Origin: Takashimella koratensis
Taxonomy: Eukaryota > Basidiomycota > Tremellomycetes > Trichosporonales > Tetragoniomycetaceae
DNA: 64,000 nt
NCBI GenBank assembly: GCA_003116875.1
Contig: BCKT01000001.1
Span: 2,537,486-2,601,485, forward strand
Direction: 5' to 3'
Part shown: piece after piece, positions 21,913-35,171 of the stretch
How the letters are laid out: every line of letters begins with the position of its first letter
How positions within the stretch are numbered: the stretch's first letter is position 1
Translations under genes and position numbers: made by a program
The notes under the pieces: model-generated
Databases searched by the model: none
Told to the model about the DNA's origin: nothing
What the model saw: the letters and a program-made list of their open reading frames with translations, nothing else

Positions 21913-24900
21913 ATGGCGGCCACTCTCCACATGCAAGCCCCGCATCATCGCCCGTCCATGGATCGGGCGGGTTCATTCGAGCGACCTCTCCCTCGCTCCT
22001 CATCCGCTTCCTACGACCGATCCCCATCACCTGCTCTTCGCACCCACTCGCGACAAAACTCGACCCCATCCGTCCATTCCCCTTCATACACCCTTCCCCC
22101 AGCGACGGGCTCATCATCACCCTACGGCGCTCCCCAACCCCAACCAGCATACAACAACTCGTACTTTCCTCCCCCTACCAACCCCATCTACTCGATCGCT
22201 CCACCACACGCATGGTCGACAACAGCGCTACCTGCGACATCGTTCTACGCAGCGCCATTCGCGTCGGCCGTAGGGTTCGGCGCTGGCGGGTCCCCCGGCC
22301 ACGTCTTCCACCCGGGATTCCAACAGTCCCACCCAGACTTCCCAGCCTGGGCGAACGCGTATCAGCACATGATGATGGCGGGGATGGCCGCGGGTGCGGG
22401 AGTAAACAATCGACAACCCAACATGGTCTCCACTCCACCGCAGCGGTCAGAGTTCACCGAGTTTGTCGCTGAACCCAGGAGAAGGACTTCCTCGGGTCCA
22501 CCGCAAACGTATGGGACCAGTGGCGGAAACAGTGGGATCAGTAACTCGCGGTCGCAGCAATTTGATGGATCTGCGGCTGCGAACTCGACTGCGTCTTCGC
22601 GGTCATACGGTGGCACCATCAGCCCATCATCAAGCGGGAACAGTATCGCTGCGTCGAGCAACACGGCGCCCAGCAGCAACTCGATCAGCGGCGGCGCGAA
22701 CCAGGCGTATCACCCTTACAAGCGCGGACCGTCGCACCGCCCTTCGAGGGAGAATATCAGTGTCTCACGTTCCGTCTCTCAATCGAGCTTAGCTGCCGCT
22801 TTGGAACGGCCATCATCAGCATCGTCCCGGCCCATCCCACACTCCCAGACGCAGTACTTTGAGCAACACCGGAAGAGTTCCAGTGTCGATTCGACGAACC
22901 GGGCGCCGTTGGCAACTGTCCAAGCCGGACAAGCGCCACAGACGCCGTCGAAAGATGACGACCTGCCCCCACCGCCGACGTTGGGTGAGCAGGAGAGGAG
23001 GGGTTCGTTCTCGAGCCAGCGGAGTGGAAAAGCCGACAGTGCGAGGGAACGATCACCATCGCAGTCTCCAGCACCAGCCAATCGGAACCCTGCGCCCTCG
23101 CCTTCGCAGACAGCATCCAACACGGGTTCGGCTTCACTGACCCAAACGGTGAGAGTGACCACACCACTCACTTCGAGCTCCCTCGCCAACGCTGCGGCTG
23201 CACCAGCCCCCCGCCCGTCCCCTTTATCACAAGCTACCAGCGCACAGTCCCCCGAGCCGACAGGGAAGATGGTCAAGTCGAACGGTCTCAAGGGTCGCTT
23301 ACGCCGTGCGTTAGACAAGGACAAGGACACCAAGAAGGAGGCTGCGAGGTCGACTCCTTCCCCGTCCCAGTCTCAACGAACCCTGCCTTCGGTTGTCGCG
23401 AACCCCCCTGTCCCACCCAAAGTCAGCACTGCCACATCCGCCCCGTCGCCTCCTTCCGCCTCGTCATCTGCCACCGCGTCACCCGTAACCAACCCTTCAC
23501 TCGACTTTGCCCCTCCCTCGGCTCCTTACGTCAACATGGTCGCGATGGGCAGCGAAGTCAGCCTCGCAGCGACCGAACGCACAGAAGCGACTACCACCGC
23601 TGCCCCATCTGAATTGGGTGGTGCAGGAGGGACGACAAAGAGTAAACGAGGATTGTTTAGGATGAAGAACATGTCGACGGATAACATCTCCCTAAGCTCG
23701 ACAGTCTCTTCAGCGAGTATGATGATTAGGAAAATGGGCAGTATTGGCAAGTTGGCCAAGCGTAATAGGTAAGTGCGAGCAACGGGGCAGATGGATATCG
23801 AGGATGGGCGCAGAACAAAGGGTCGAGATGCTAATACTTGTGTTTCAGCTTAATGGGGATTTCGAAGATTTTCAAAGACAAGCCCAAGGACGAGGACGCA
23901 GCGTTGCCCGAAGTGCCCAGGGACGGAGGGAAGAGGAAGAACAAAAAGGGCAGTGCTCTTGTTAGCGGCGGTTTCAAGAAGAGCGAAGCGTCCCCTGCAT
24001 TGGTCAGTTTCACGCACGCCGAGACTGATCGGACATCGGAGGAAGAGGACCGCGCCCTCGCCGGTCTCTCGCCCGCTGCCAAGTTGGCCAGACAGCATAC
24101 ACTCCGGTCCAAAGCGGAGGCAGCGAGGAAAGAGCGCGAGACGGCTGCAAACAACGCCCGTGGGTCTGAAGCGAACGGGGAGCCGGCATGGGATAACAGC
24201 GCCTCCCTCGCGGCTCGCCGAGACCACGCTGCACCAGCCCCGATCCAGGCGGTGGCGAGCCGAGCAGCGAACAATAATACTGGGACTGGACGGACAGCGA
24301 TCGTCCGTGTCGAAGCGGTTCGATCACCCACCGTCGTCCATGCCGTCGCGGTCACGGAGCACGAGTACGATAGCGCGGAGGATAGCTCAGACGGCGAAAC
24401 AGTAGACGATGTCGCGTTTGGTTTGAGTAACACACGGATCGAAGATGGAGATGGGGTGGGTACCCCGTCAAGAACAGAGGAGGATGAGGACTTTGTGACG
24501 ACTTGGGGGAATGCGTATATCGATCCGAACGCGGTGCCCAGGAAAGGGATCCTTAAGAGTGAGTAAAGCGTGGGCTGGAGTACAAGAGATCAGGAGGCAT
24601 TTGCTGATCAGGGTGAAAACTTAGATGTCACTTCGTTTGAGAGCCTTGAGAAGGCTGCTGCGTTCAGGCCCCGGTCCAACTCGGTCACCGTCAGTACCGG
24701 AACCGCCAGCCCTGGTCCTCTCGCGGGTTACCCACCTCTTAGCCCTGACCAAATTGATGGCCTTTCTCCACCTTCACCCAACCGACCTAGTACCCCACCT
24801 CACCAAGTCTCCTCACCTCTTGACCACGATGCCTACGACCCCCTCTCTCCAAACTTCTCACCCTTTGAGAACCTGACACCTGTCTCGGCTGAACTCGAGA

Positions 24901-25265
24901 CGAAGATCAACCTCCCATTCGGATCGTCGCTGTTCAATTCCTCTGCGCCGAGTCTAACCCTGGACATCCCTGGGTCTCTGGGAGGGCTGGGAGGAGAAGG
25001 ATCGGATGGGGAAGAGGTGCATGGACTAGGAGTTGGACTGGGGAAAGCAGGGAATGGGTTTGGGAATGGAAACGTCGGTGGGAAACAGGTTCCAACAAGA
25101 GTCATGACAGTCCCCAATGCGAGAAGGTTGGCGTGGGCGCCCGAATGCGCAGTGTATAGGACTTATGACGCCGGGACGTACGATCGTCGAAGTGAACCGG
25201 CGACTTGTAATCGTGAGTGAGCTGGGTCAATGATACGCCGAGAAGAAGGAGAAGAGGGTCCGGGG

Positions 25266-25322
<57 letters not shown>

Positions 25323-25547
25323 AGGGAAGGGGAAGTAGAACATGGGAAGAGCAGCGAAAGAAGAAGGAAATGAGTTGAGAGCTGAATTTCTTGTGATTCC
25401 CTTCAAACTTTAAACTTTCAACCTTCAACTCGAACTTCAGGCCTCACACCGGAACTCGCCATGCAGATTAAACAAGAGCTCAACGCGTTCAAACTCGAGA
25501 TGCCGGTTCATCCGTCTTCGAGAGGATACACGCACTACTTTTCGTAA
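21913..25547 (+). CDS. BNI4-like protein phosphatase 1 scaffold
   Basis: Four exons: 21913-23768, 23849-24558, 24625-25212 and 25441-25547; 1086 residues. Nearly all of it is disordered (Ser, Pro, Thr, Gln). A basic segment LMGISKIFKDKPKD opens exon 2, and PRKGILK ends it. The last 60 residues are the recognisable part: YDRRSEPATCNRLTPELA, then QIKQELNAFKLEMPVHPSSR and GYTHYF, matching the conserved C-terminal block of fungal Bni4 proteins. Bni4 tethers PP1 and chitin synthase III to the bud neck; RRLAW just upstream may be a degenerate RVxF PP1 site. The last intron, which splits the conserved block, carries a run of 55 G. The assignment rests on this C-terminal motif alone. Confidence 0.68.
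25267..25321. repeat. Homopolymer run of 55 G in an intron
   Basis: An unbroken G run inside the last intron (25213-25440) of the BNI4-like gene. Its length in the real genome is uncertain because such runs assemble badly. The intron is otherwise purine-rich on this side. Confidence 0.9.
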
Positions 25548-26316
25548 AAAATGTCCTTACTCTCGGGTTGGTCACAACCATACGAATCAATACTGGTCAC
25601 TGTGAATTGCCTCTACAACCAATACCACAATCACCATCGTACTTGTCGACTCGAGCCAGATCGATATCGTGTATTCATGTGTATACCCTGCATCTTACCC
25701 ACTCCGTCATTCTCATTCGGTCGTCGTCTCCCATACCCTCTCAATCCGTCTTCGCTGCCATATCCACACCGACTGTGTCAAGTACCAACTACAAGATTTT
25801 CGCCAACCCACCATCCCATCCATTGTTCTACTGTTCCATCCATCCACTGCCTCTCTGACCCGGTCGTTCTTCACGGAACTGCTCTCAATCAATATGTGTG
25901 TGTCTTAATAGCCAATTCTACAGCACAGGATTCATTTCCCCCGCCTCGTCTCGATTCGCTTCATATACATCTTCATTACAAACGTATACAGTACAGTACC
26001 TGTTTCTCGCCCCCTTTACGTGCGCCCTACGCTCAAACTCTCCCGTGACTTGTGTGGAGGTGATATATGTTCTCAGTGTTCTCTACAATCTGTGTTCAGT
26101 GTTAAAGAGCTAGTTTTACCGTGTTTTGTGTTATCCTTTATATGCGATTGATCTGTTCCCTCCCCCCTTCTGTGACTGTGCGTATCATATAGAATCGAGC
26201 GAAGATATGCTTCTTACTTACAGCGTCGTATCTCTCCCGTCTTGACGTACCTGACGAAACCCGGCTTGACCCCATCTTGATACGTGACTCGCCCAGTTCT
26301 GTGACGCGATACCACA

Positions 26317-26334
26317 GGGGGGGGGGGGGGGGGG
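26317..26334. repeat. Homopolymer run of 18 G
   Basis: In the spacer downstream of the BNI4-like gene. Confidence 0.85.
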
Positions 26335-27897
26335 TTAGGGACCAATGAATGGGCACGTGAGATCTCGCCCTTGTATTGTATCAGTCAAAAACGAGATCAA
26401 AGCCATATTCACAACTGACTGATCTTTACATTTCCTGGCGTGCTAGGTGTCTGGTCTCTGAATTGTGCACGTGACGATGTAGAGAACAAGGTAAAGCCTA
26501 GGTCCGTTGTCTGGTTCGTTTGCTCAAAGTTGGAACTTGCCCCCAACAACTTACTCATCGTCACCAGTCACAAGGGCTCAGTCAGTCACCAGGACCAGTC
26601 AGTTAGTTTGTCAGTCACCAGGGACATGTATGTACCCAGTTGTCAACGAATCGTTCCAGACTTTTCCGTGGAGGTAAGGTACCGACCAAGCAGAGGAAAC
26701 GTTCCACTTCCACGCGAGTAGAGCAAGAGTGAGAAGAGAGGTATTGGAATGCTGTTCCTTGTCCCTCTCCCATTCCCACTCCCTGCGCCCAACCCTTTCC
26801 TACACCTCCTCGTCTTCCTCGTCCTCCATCTTCAAGCCCCACTCGACCCTTGTATACCCCTGTATACCCCACACTCGACCCCTTCACCCCATCCAGCCTG
26901 TTTCACCGTCACCGTCACCATCTCCTGTCTCCTGTCTCCTGTATCGTGTTGAGATGTTATGGAGATGGTTACACTTTAGAGTTGTGGCTTTTGTTTACCT
27001 CGTCGCGTGCTTTTCATACAATGTGTTGTTGAGTTGACCAAAGGGTTGAGGGTAAGAAGGGGGTAGGACTGGAATGTGTATATGGTAGACAGGTCGAGAG
27101 GAGAGCGGCGAGGAGGGAGAGAGGAGAGAGGAGGAGACAATCATGTGTCGCTTGATGGGCTGCCCGAGGTCGTTTTGTTCTCCCTCCTTGCTTACTACAG
27201 TATTGTCCTCCACTTACTGCTAGATCGCTATCAGCTTGTCTCGTCATTGTATCGCTATCTCACCTCGCTACCAATTCGTATCCTGTTCTCCAGCTCGACT
27301 AGGATCGTAGTCTCTAGTTGCTGTCGGCTGTCATTCCTCGTGCTATTGTCCCTCTCTTGTATCTTGTCTCCTTGGCGTCTTTCCACCACTCCCACGCACA
27401 GACCACCCACGACCCTACCCCGACCTACCGCGACACCAATTCATTTCATCGCGTCCAGTCTTTTCGTCTTTGCTCATTTCCACATCCCCACCTCATTTCA
27501 CCTCACCACTCTCTTCTAGTACCCGTGTAGATCAAGTGAGCGAGCGTCGCGCACCTCCCCTCTCCCCTTGCGTGGTAAGTCCCCTCCGGCCCATCGCCGA
27601 CCGAGACCGGACCGTTTCCCTGCCTTTGTTTATGTGCTTGGATGCTTTGAGGTGGTAGCCTTTACTACCCACGCCATCTCCTTTCCCCCGCTCACTGCCT
27701 TTCGCTCCCCTTCCTCTTTCCCGGGCTCGGGTCTCATACCTTGGCCGTCGCCGTCGCTTTGGGCGACCTACACCCACAGCGCTTGCCCAGTTGGAGACCA
27801 TTGCTCAGTCCCCATCACGGCGCCATCTCATTTGTCGCTTCGGGTCGGGCTTTTCTCTCCCGACCTGACCTGTCTCTTGGTCCTGTCCACCCTGTCC

Positions 27898-27927
27898 ATC
27901 TCATCTCATCTCATCTCATCTCATCTC
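27898..27927. repeat. CATCT pentanucleotide repeat
   Basis: About six tandem pentamers in the putative leader of the Ras GEF gene. Confidence 0.8.
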
Positions 27928-28241
27928 GCTTCCACCCATCCCATCTTCGCTTCATCCCATTTCAGTTCCATTTTCATTAGCTCTAGCTCTTTAGCCCCAT
28001 CACGCTCAGTCCCCTCACTACCGCCCACTACCTCTCCCTCTCCCCGCGCCCAACTTCAACGCCGTGCTGATCGTTATCGTCCCCCCTCCCGTCCCCGCTC
28101 CCAGCCAGCCGCCGCAGCACGCACACGATCCGCGATAAACATCGAGGCTCGAGCGCCGAACAGGGTCACGGGTCCCACCGACAGACTAGCGCTGGTGCCT
28201 CGACCTCGTATGGTGATTTAGTCGAAACTGCTCAATAATAA

Positions 28242-28268
28242 TCACATCCACATCCACATCCACATCCA
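28242..28268. repeat. CACATC hexanucleotide repeat
   Basis: About four tandem hexamers 130 bp before the Ras GEF start codon. Confidence 0.75.
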
Positions 28269-28396
28269 TCACAACGACTTGATCGCCTACAACATTCACA
28301 ACGTCCCTCGGGCGCCCCTCTCCACCCTCATCCCCACCTGCAACCCCACCCATCCCTTCCTCGCCTGCAATACCGCCTCCCTCCGCCTCCTCCACC

Positions 28397-31300
28397 ATGA
28401 GCGACATGCGGTTCTCGACCGCGTCGGTGATCTCACCGCACGCTGCGCTCGAGGCCCTCGCTCTTGAAAGCGACCACGTCCTCTCCCCTGCCCTCTCTGA
28501 CCCGACCCCCAATCCCAACCTCACCCCCAACGCAAACGGCCTCAACCACGCCTCTGTCCTCCCCTCGCATCTGCACGGCGGCGCACACGACCTCTCGTTC
28601 CCGGAAGAAGACGAGCTCGCGGAGGGCGAGGACGAGCCGATGCTTGTCCGTGCGCGATTTGACTTCAAGGCCGAGGACCCGTCCGCACTTAGTTTTCGCG
28701 AAGGCGAAGTCATCGAGGTCCTCACTATGCTCGAATCGGGGTGGTGGGATGGGATGCTGGGGAGCAGGCGAGGCTGGTTTCCGAGTAACTATGTCCAGGA
28801 GCTAGACGAGGTGTTTGAGGATCAGTTCGTCCAGCATCAACCTCCCCCACCGCCAGTGATGCAGCACCGACCGCCGGTTGCACAGGCCGGGCCGAGCACA
28901 TCCAGGGCCGGAGAGCAAGCAACAGGCGGTGACGAGTTCCTCAGCCTTGAGGATGGGCTGGCATGGAACGACAGCGAGTGGTCGACCGACGCGCTAGGCG
29001 ACCTGGCACGGGGCCTCATGCAGCGACGCGCCAACGCAACTGCCAGCGGTGACGGCCCAGGAGTCTTCGCCGACGACGCGAGTGGATTCGAGGAGGCCGC
29101 AAGGACCCGGCGCGCAGGACTCCAGCAGCGTCAAGCCCAAGCCGCGAGTTTTGCACCACAAGATCACGACGAGTTTGGGATGGGAGCCGGGGTCGATGAG
29201 TTTGGAGGGTTCGGAGTGAGAAATAGGAGAGAAACAGAGGATACAGTCAGAGCGGTGCACGGACGAGGAGGGGGGTCCAAGTTGAGGTCGGCGGTGGAGC
29301 CGGACGACGCATGGGTGCCGTCGCTTGCCCCAGATGGACGGGTGAGTTTGGGTCTCAGGATAAGGGAAGGGTGTGGTGTGTGCGTTGGGGGAGACGCTGA
29401 CAGTTGAACAGGTGTATTATCACAACACGCAAACGGGAGAGGACTCGTGGGAGATCCCAACAGGTCTTGACGACGAGGACGACGGCGCGTTCTACACTCG
29501 GCCCACCAACGGAGACGCTCTATCTTCCGCGGACATGTTCAATTCGTTCAGCGCGCCCTCTGCGAATCGAGCAGCGGCAGGAGCTGCCGATGCAGCCGAG
29601 TTAGACAACGCGTTCCGGCCACCGCCTAAAGCACAGATTGATGTACCGTATCCGTGGATCGCGAGGATGAGCGACGACGGCCGAGAATGGACCTATGTCA
29701 ACCGACTGACCAACGAGGTCCGCCGAGACCCGCCCAAAGCCGCCGGTGACCGCAAATCAACTCAGAGCGTCGTCGTCGATCTCAACGACGAGATTGCGGC
29801 CAATCATCGACAGTCCGTCGAAGTCCGACGCAAGCTCGCTGAGGAGGCAGAATCACGACTCCGAGCTGCCCTCGCTCCCGTTTTCGCTCAGCCCAAGGAC
29901 ACACCGACTATGGGGTTCCTCGTAGACAACGTGAGCGACGCAATTAGGGAGGTTTTCGAGGCGGCCGTAGCTGGGTCCGCGGCAGAGGAAGAAATGTCGC
30001 GCGCGCAAGATCTCCAGTCGCAGGCGGGTATTGCGTCGGCGATTCTTCACGACGAGACGGCGAGGGAACTGCTCCAGTCTGCGCATGTCGGCGTTGTTCA
30101 GACCATCCGAGATCTCGTTTCCGCGTTTGGCTACGTCGGACCCCTCGACCGCCCCGTTGACGGCGACGCAGCGATGCCCCGACCCGCCTGGGCGGCAGAT
30201 ATGACTCTCGTCGGTAGCATGGGTCTTCTCGCGTTCAATATTCACGCCGCAGCGGTATCTCGTCGCGAACCGGAATCGGGTCAATCAGTGTGGACAGAAG
30301 TCATGCGATCCGCTAGCAAACTGAAAGACGTTATCGGAAACCTCCCGAAACTCGTCCTTCCTGCTCTTCAGACCCCGGCGGAGCGCGACGCCGCACCTGG
30401 TACCGCACTCGCGGCGTGGTTTGGCGTCGAGGGACTGGGAGAGTTCATGGCTGGTCGATACGGGTTCGGAAGCGTTAACAGTGTCAATGACTCGGGTACG
30501 ACACCGTCGACGAGGACGTTTGACCAAGCAGCAGTGGTCGAGACGCAAAAGCTCAAAGCCGAGTTTGATGCCAGCCTCCGCATGACGATCGATGACGATG
30601 TGCTACCTGTTATTCGCTGTGCCTCGCGTCTCCGGGATACCGCTATCACACTGGATATCGCCAGCGCGCTTGACATCGACGGCGACACGATTCACTCCGC
30701 GAACACCGGCGGACTCAGTTACAACCCTGCCTCGGCGGAGGACGCTCGCGTGTTTGCCGACCTTGTCGCTCAAGCGAAGAAGACGCTGAGGGATCTGGAT
30801 GATGGTGTTGGCGCGATCAACCGAACGGCGGCGGAACTGTACCTCGCCTGCGGGACTGGGTCGGCACAGGTCGTCTCTGCGCGGATACGAGGTAGCCGAG
30901 ATGCGTTGGCTGCGTCCGTCACGGCAACGTTGCGAGCTGTCTCGACGCTGCTGGTGATCTCGCAGGAACAAGCAGCGGCCGTGGAGCAAGGTGTGATCCG
31001 AGGACAGATCGGACACCGTTCAGCGAAATACATGACTGCGCTTGCTTCCTTCGCCGCCAATGCGGGTCCCAAGACCGCCGGTGTTCGTCCCCAATCGACA
31101 ATCTCGACCGCCTCGCGCACGTCAAACCGCAGTCGCGAGATGCGCAAGGGTAAAGCGCGTGGGTTGGAGGAAGAGTTTCTCGACCAGTACGATTTCGACG
31201 ATGAAGGGCGGGATATCCCAAGTGAGATGCAGTCTGCGTCGGCAAGCCAGTCGAGTTTGGTCCAGCAGCAGCAACAGAGCCAACAGCAGGCTCCACGACG

Positions 31301-33575
31301 AACAGGCGACCTCACAGCGTCTAGCAGCTCGGCGTCGCTGGCGCGCGACTCGGACGCCGGGAGTATTCGCGGCTCGAACCGAAGCAGTATCCTCAAGGCT
31401 ATGCCTAATTTCCTCCGGAATCGCTCAGTCAGCGATACCGATGGCCCTGGGATGGGTGGGAAGGGCAAGTCTTCAAACAACAAGAAGCTCGCCCGCCTGC
31501 TCGGCGAGGACAGTTTCGCGACGGGCGGTCTGCCTCCAGGTGCGCAGGTGCCGGGGGGAAGTGGGCCGTCCTCGATTCCTCCGCCGCAGCCACCCATGTC
31601 GGCCCCGCTGATGACGCCCTCGAGCTCGACGATGACGGGCTCCACAGCAGCGGTCAACGAGGCGCCATGGTATCTCTCTTCCGACTACGGACCGGGCGAG
31701 ATCATCTTCGACGATAGGGGCGGTGTCAAAGCCGGAACCGTCAACGCATTGATCGAACGACTCACCCCGCACACATCGACCGATACGGCATTCTTCCAGG
31801 CCTTCCTGTTGACGTACCGATCGTACCTCTCGACCGAGGAGATGGTCAACCTCCTCATTCAGCGTTACAACATCTCCCCTCCTGCGGGGCTCACACCGGA
31901 ACAGCTCAAGGAGTGGTCAATGCGGAAGCAGACACCCGTCAGGTTGAGAGTCGCCAACACGTTCAAAGCTTGGCTGGATCATCATTACATTGAGGCAGAA
32001 GATGCGCAGATGTTGGATAAGGTAGAGAACTTTGCAAGGACGACGTTGGTCGCGAATGGGAGCGAGCTGTTGTCGAAGCAGCTCATCCAACTCGTCGAGC
32101 GCAGGGTGGGTTTAATTTTCCTGAACTGAGTCAATGGAATGGCGCAGAACCTGATACTGACAATTGACTGCAGCGCCGCGGGGAAGGGAACGCACATGAC
32201 CGCCGAATCGTCTCTGGCGGAATGTTGTCACCCCCAGCTCCACTCTTACCCCGCGCCACTGGCCGACCTTTACAACTTCTCGATATCCACCCTCTCGAAC
32301 TCGCTCGTCAACTAACCATCATCGAATCCCAAAACTTTCAACATATTCGACCACGCGAGACACTCAAGAAACTATGGCAAAAGGAAGATGCAGAGGCTAA
32401 TCACAAAGCACCGAATATTAGGAAGAGTATTGGGTTCGCGAATATGATGGCAGGTTGGTTGGCGGGTCAAGTGTTGCAGTATAAAGACGTGAAACAGAGG
32501 GCACTCGTTCTCAAGTTTATCATCAAGGTTGCTGCGGTGAGTCGAAGCTTAAGGATGGTGGTCTAGGGAGGGGCCAGCCCGGTCCTCGGCGGAAGAGGTC
32601 GCGACGGAGTGTGTTGGATACGTGCTGATATATCATTATCCGTAGGAATGCCGCGTGCTCAACAACTTCTCCACAATGGCATCCATGATCGCCGCTGTCA
32701 ATTCGGCCCCGATCACGCGTCTGAAACGCACTTGGGAATTGTTGCCTGAGAAATCGCTTCGAGACCACCACGAGCTGGACACATTGATGGATTCGACCAA
32801 AAATTTCGCGAATTACAGGGAGACACTCAAGACGATTAACCCGCCTTGTGTCCCCTTCCTCGGTACGTCGTCCTCTAACATCACGCTCGTTGACTTTGTT
32901 CTCCCTGCTTACATATTTGACCTTGACCAGGGTTCTACCTCTCCGCGATGATCTTTATCGAAGACGGCAACAAGGACTATTACACTCCTCCCGCGCCTGG
33001 TGCGCCCAACTTCCCTCGTTCCGCCTCGTCCGCCACCATGCCTCAATCCTCTTCCTCCGCCTCACTCTCCCGCATCGCTACCGCCCCCGGCTCCGCCTCA
33101 GCCCCCTCCGCGCCCTCACCCTCCTCCGCCACCCCCAACTCGGCCGCCTCCGGCGCTTCCGTCGCCACTACCCCGACCGTCGTCACACCATCTCAGCCAC
33201 TGATCAATTTCTACAAATTCGCACTGGCAGCAGAGACACTCAGAGATATCCAACAGTACCAGTCTCAACCGTATAACCTCGCAGTGTGTAAGCCGATTCA
33301 GAGGTATATCGAGATTGGCGTCGAAGAGGTCGCGAGTCCCGATGAACTATACGAGATGAGTCTCGTCGTCGAGCCCAAAGAAAGGGACGATGAACGCATG
33401 TGAGTATTGATGATGGAGAAGATTGTGAAAATCTTTTTTGCTGACAAAGATAATCAACTCTGTATTGGATTTGTGCAGAACGAGAATGTTGCACGATTCC
33501 GTGAGTGATGACGCTGGGTGGGGGAGGGTCAAAGAGCGAGATCGAAGACTGACTGTGCGATAGGGGTTTATCTAA
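28397..33575 (+). CDS. CDC25: Ras guanine-nucleotide exchange factor, CDC25 type, with SH3 and WW domains
   Basis: Seven exons: 28397-29341, 29412-32105, 32174-32536, 32646-32862, 32931-33399, 33479-33500 and 33564-33575; 1573 residues. Domains: SH3 at about 83-136 (RARFDFKAEDPSALSF..GWFPSNYV), WW at about 302-335 (VYYHNTQTGEDSWEIP), a second WW-like segment near 410 (EWTYVNRLTNEVRRDPP), a REM/RasGEF_N domain about 1090-1213, and the catalytic CDC25 domain from about 1243 to 1550 (DIHPLELARQLT, GFANMMAGWLAGQVL, PCVPFLGFYLSAMIFIEDGN). This family loads GTP onto Ras upstream of cAMP signalling. A low-complexity Ala/Ser/Pro insert of roughly 70 residues (about 1425-1495) interrupts the catalytic domain. 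The last two exons, 22 and 12 nt, add only MLHDSGFI. A link to Ras rather than Rap or Rho is inferred from domain order. Confidence 0.88.
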
Positions 33576-34694
33576 ACGAACATCTTGGTCAATATCGGGT
33601 CGGATATGGACCGAATATTATCTGTATATCAATGAGACGACGAAGAAGCAAGAAAAGCAGGGTTTGGAAGTTGATGGATGGTCTCGGGGACAGAGGTGGA
33701 AAGGAGGTGGAGCGGTCGAGGAAGTCCAGATACCATATCTACAGTACGTACCATCTAAACGAAAGTGCGGTGACGAAGGGTGGAGGATGATGAGTCGGGT
33801 GACATGATCACGCTATGCCATATCATGCCTTGTTATCTTGGCAATCTCTCTCCCTCTCTTCTCTCTCTCCCTCTCCATGGTCGTGGGTTTGGCAAGCATG
33901 CATGCGCTCGTCCCGGGTGGGGACGAGCGGAGCGGACACAATCTACAGAACTACGGACACTAACAGGCAGTCGTACCAGGGGATGCCCCGCGTTCCAAGG
34001 GGAAGCCGCAGCTATCCCAACTACCAGCCCGAACCAGGGCTACAGATACACACACACACTAATACGAGACACAGAAACAATACTAGACCGGGAACCGACG
34101 CTGGGTGGGCGGGAGGGCGTCGGAAATCGTCGCTCGAGGGTGTAGCGGGTCGACAAGGTGAATAGTACGATGGTGAAGTTAGCTCATCGAACGGTTTGCC
34201 TTGTCCCTCGCTCAGATCCCCTCACGTGACCCATCAAACTTTCTTGCACTGATTGTCGCTCGCTTGCTCGCTGGAGCTCATTCATTCGGCTATGCCGGCT
34301 ATGGTCTATGCTCAATGGCCTCGGCCTATGACTTGTCCTCCATTGCAAGCGAAACAAAGGAAGTTTGGTTATGGTGAGACAAAGTATGAACATGATCGAC
34401 TAGTTCAACGGAGCACCAGTGAAAAGAAGAGAGTGTTTCAACCATTGAACCCGTTTCGCGACACACAGGATTATCTACGCCATTTCAGATATCAACAGAG
34501 TGAAAGGAGAGATTGGTGTTTCAGCGAGTTTTTCTCGTGGACAATGATAACCCGCTTACCAAAGTCAAGAGTGGTGGTGCATTACAGAGGGTAGATAAGA
34601 GCGGCCTGGTTGTCGAATGTGAAAACGCGCTCCCCACCTCAACTACCACCTCGCTTTAAATCAGACAACTACCTGTATCGCCTTACAAATTAGC
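33576..34694. other. Intergenic before the right small-W array
   Basis: 3' flank of the Ras GEF gene and upstream region of the first right-array gene. Frames near 33780-34165 and 34253-34594 show no family likeness. The first gene's upstream region has a TTTAAAT at 34655 but no clear TATA box. Confidence 0.45.
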
Positions 34695-35171
34695 ATGTCG
34701 ATCAACGATACTTTGCTCAAGATTGACCGAACTCTTGGTGAGGGTCATGAGCGCACCACCAATGAGGTAATCGCCCTTGCATTCGATAATACTCTCCTGT
34801 CTCACTACAGGGCGCAAGGCTTTCCTTTCACTGCAACCTTGTCGAGGCTGACATCTCATAAGATGATGATTGACTTATCAATCCCTCTCCTCCGTCTTCC
34901 AGATATGGAGAAGAAGAGTCTTCACGAGGTGCCCTATGCGTCGGAGTATGAAGGGACAGCTCACGACGCCGAGACAGTATTGCGAGAATGGCTGGGTACC
35001 GGTCAACTGGCCAAAGATGGGACCTGTTTGGAAACCTTGGCTGACGCTGCTGTATCGAACAAAGACTCGAAATCAAGTACAGGTTATACGATAAGTGGTA
35101 GCGGCTACACGATGGAGACAATCTTTTGGATACCAGTGAAGTGGAAGGGTCAGATGACTATTGAGGTTTGA
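34695..35171 (+). CDS. Small-W family orphan protein, right array copy 1
   Basis: An intronless 158-residue protein. N-terminal helix (ALAFDNTLLSHYRAQG), then FPFTATLSRLTSHKMMIDLS, an acidic linker, VLREWLGTGQLA, and a closing block SGYTMETIFWIPVKWKGQMT. It pairs with the next gene (35948): both have FTA, then VPY/FS..Y.G, then WL..GQLA, then a Tyr-rich strand and W.G..TI. No signal peptide or membrane segment. Function unknown. A/T-ending codons are more frequent than in the housekeeping genes, judged by eye. Confidence 0.75.
   Translation: MSINDTLLKIDRTLGEGHERTTNEVIALAFDNTLLSHYRAQGFPFTATLSRLTSHKMMIDLSIPLLRLPDMEKKSLHEVPYASEYEGTAHDAETVLREWLGTGQLAKDGTCLETLADAAVSNKDSKSSTGYTISGSGYTMETIFWIPVKWKGQMTIEV

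Larger units (their letters stand above)
25548..28396. other. Intergenic plus leader of the Ras GEF gene
   Basis: 2.85 kb without a supported gene. 26317-26334 is a run of 18 G. From about 27300 the + strand is pyrimidine-rich leader with a GTAAGT donor at 27575 and possible acceptors near 27980, so a spliced leader is likely. Simple repeats at 27898-27927 (CATCT pentamers) and 28242-28268 (CACATC). Confidence 0.5.

Noticed and set aside
30770..31657. 295-codon frame on - within the Ras GEF gene
   Set aside because: Antisense to a coding exon with consistent domain structure; composition-driven.
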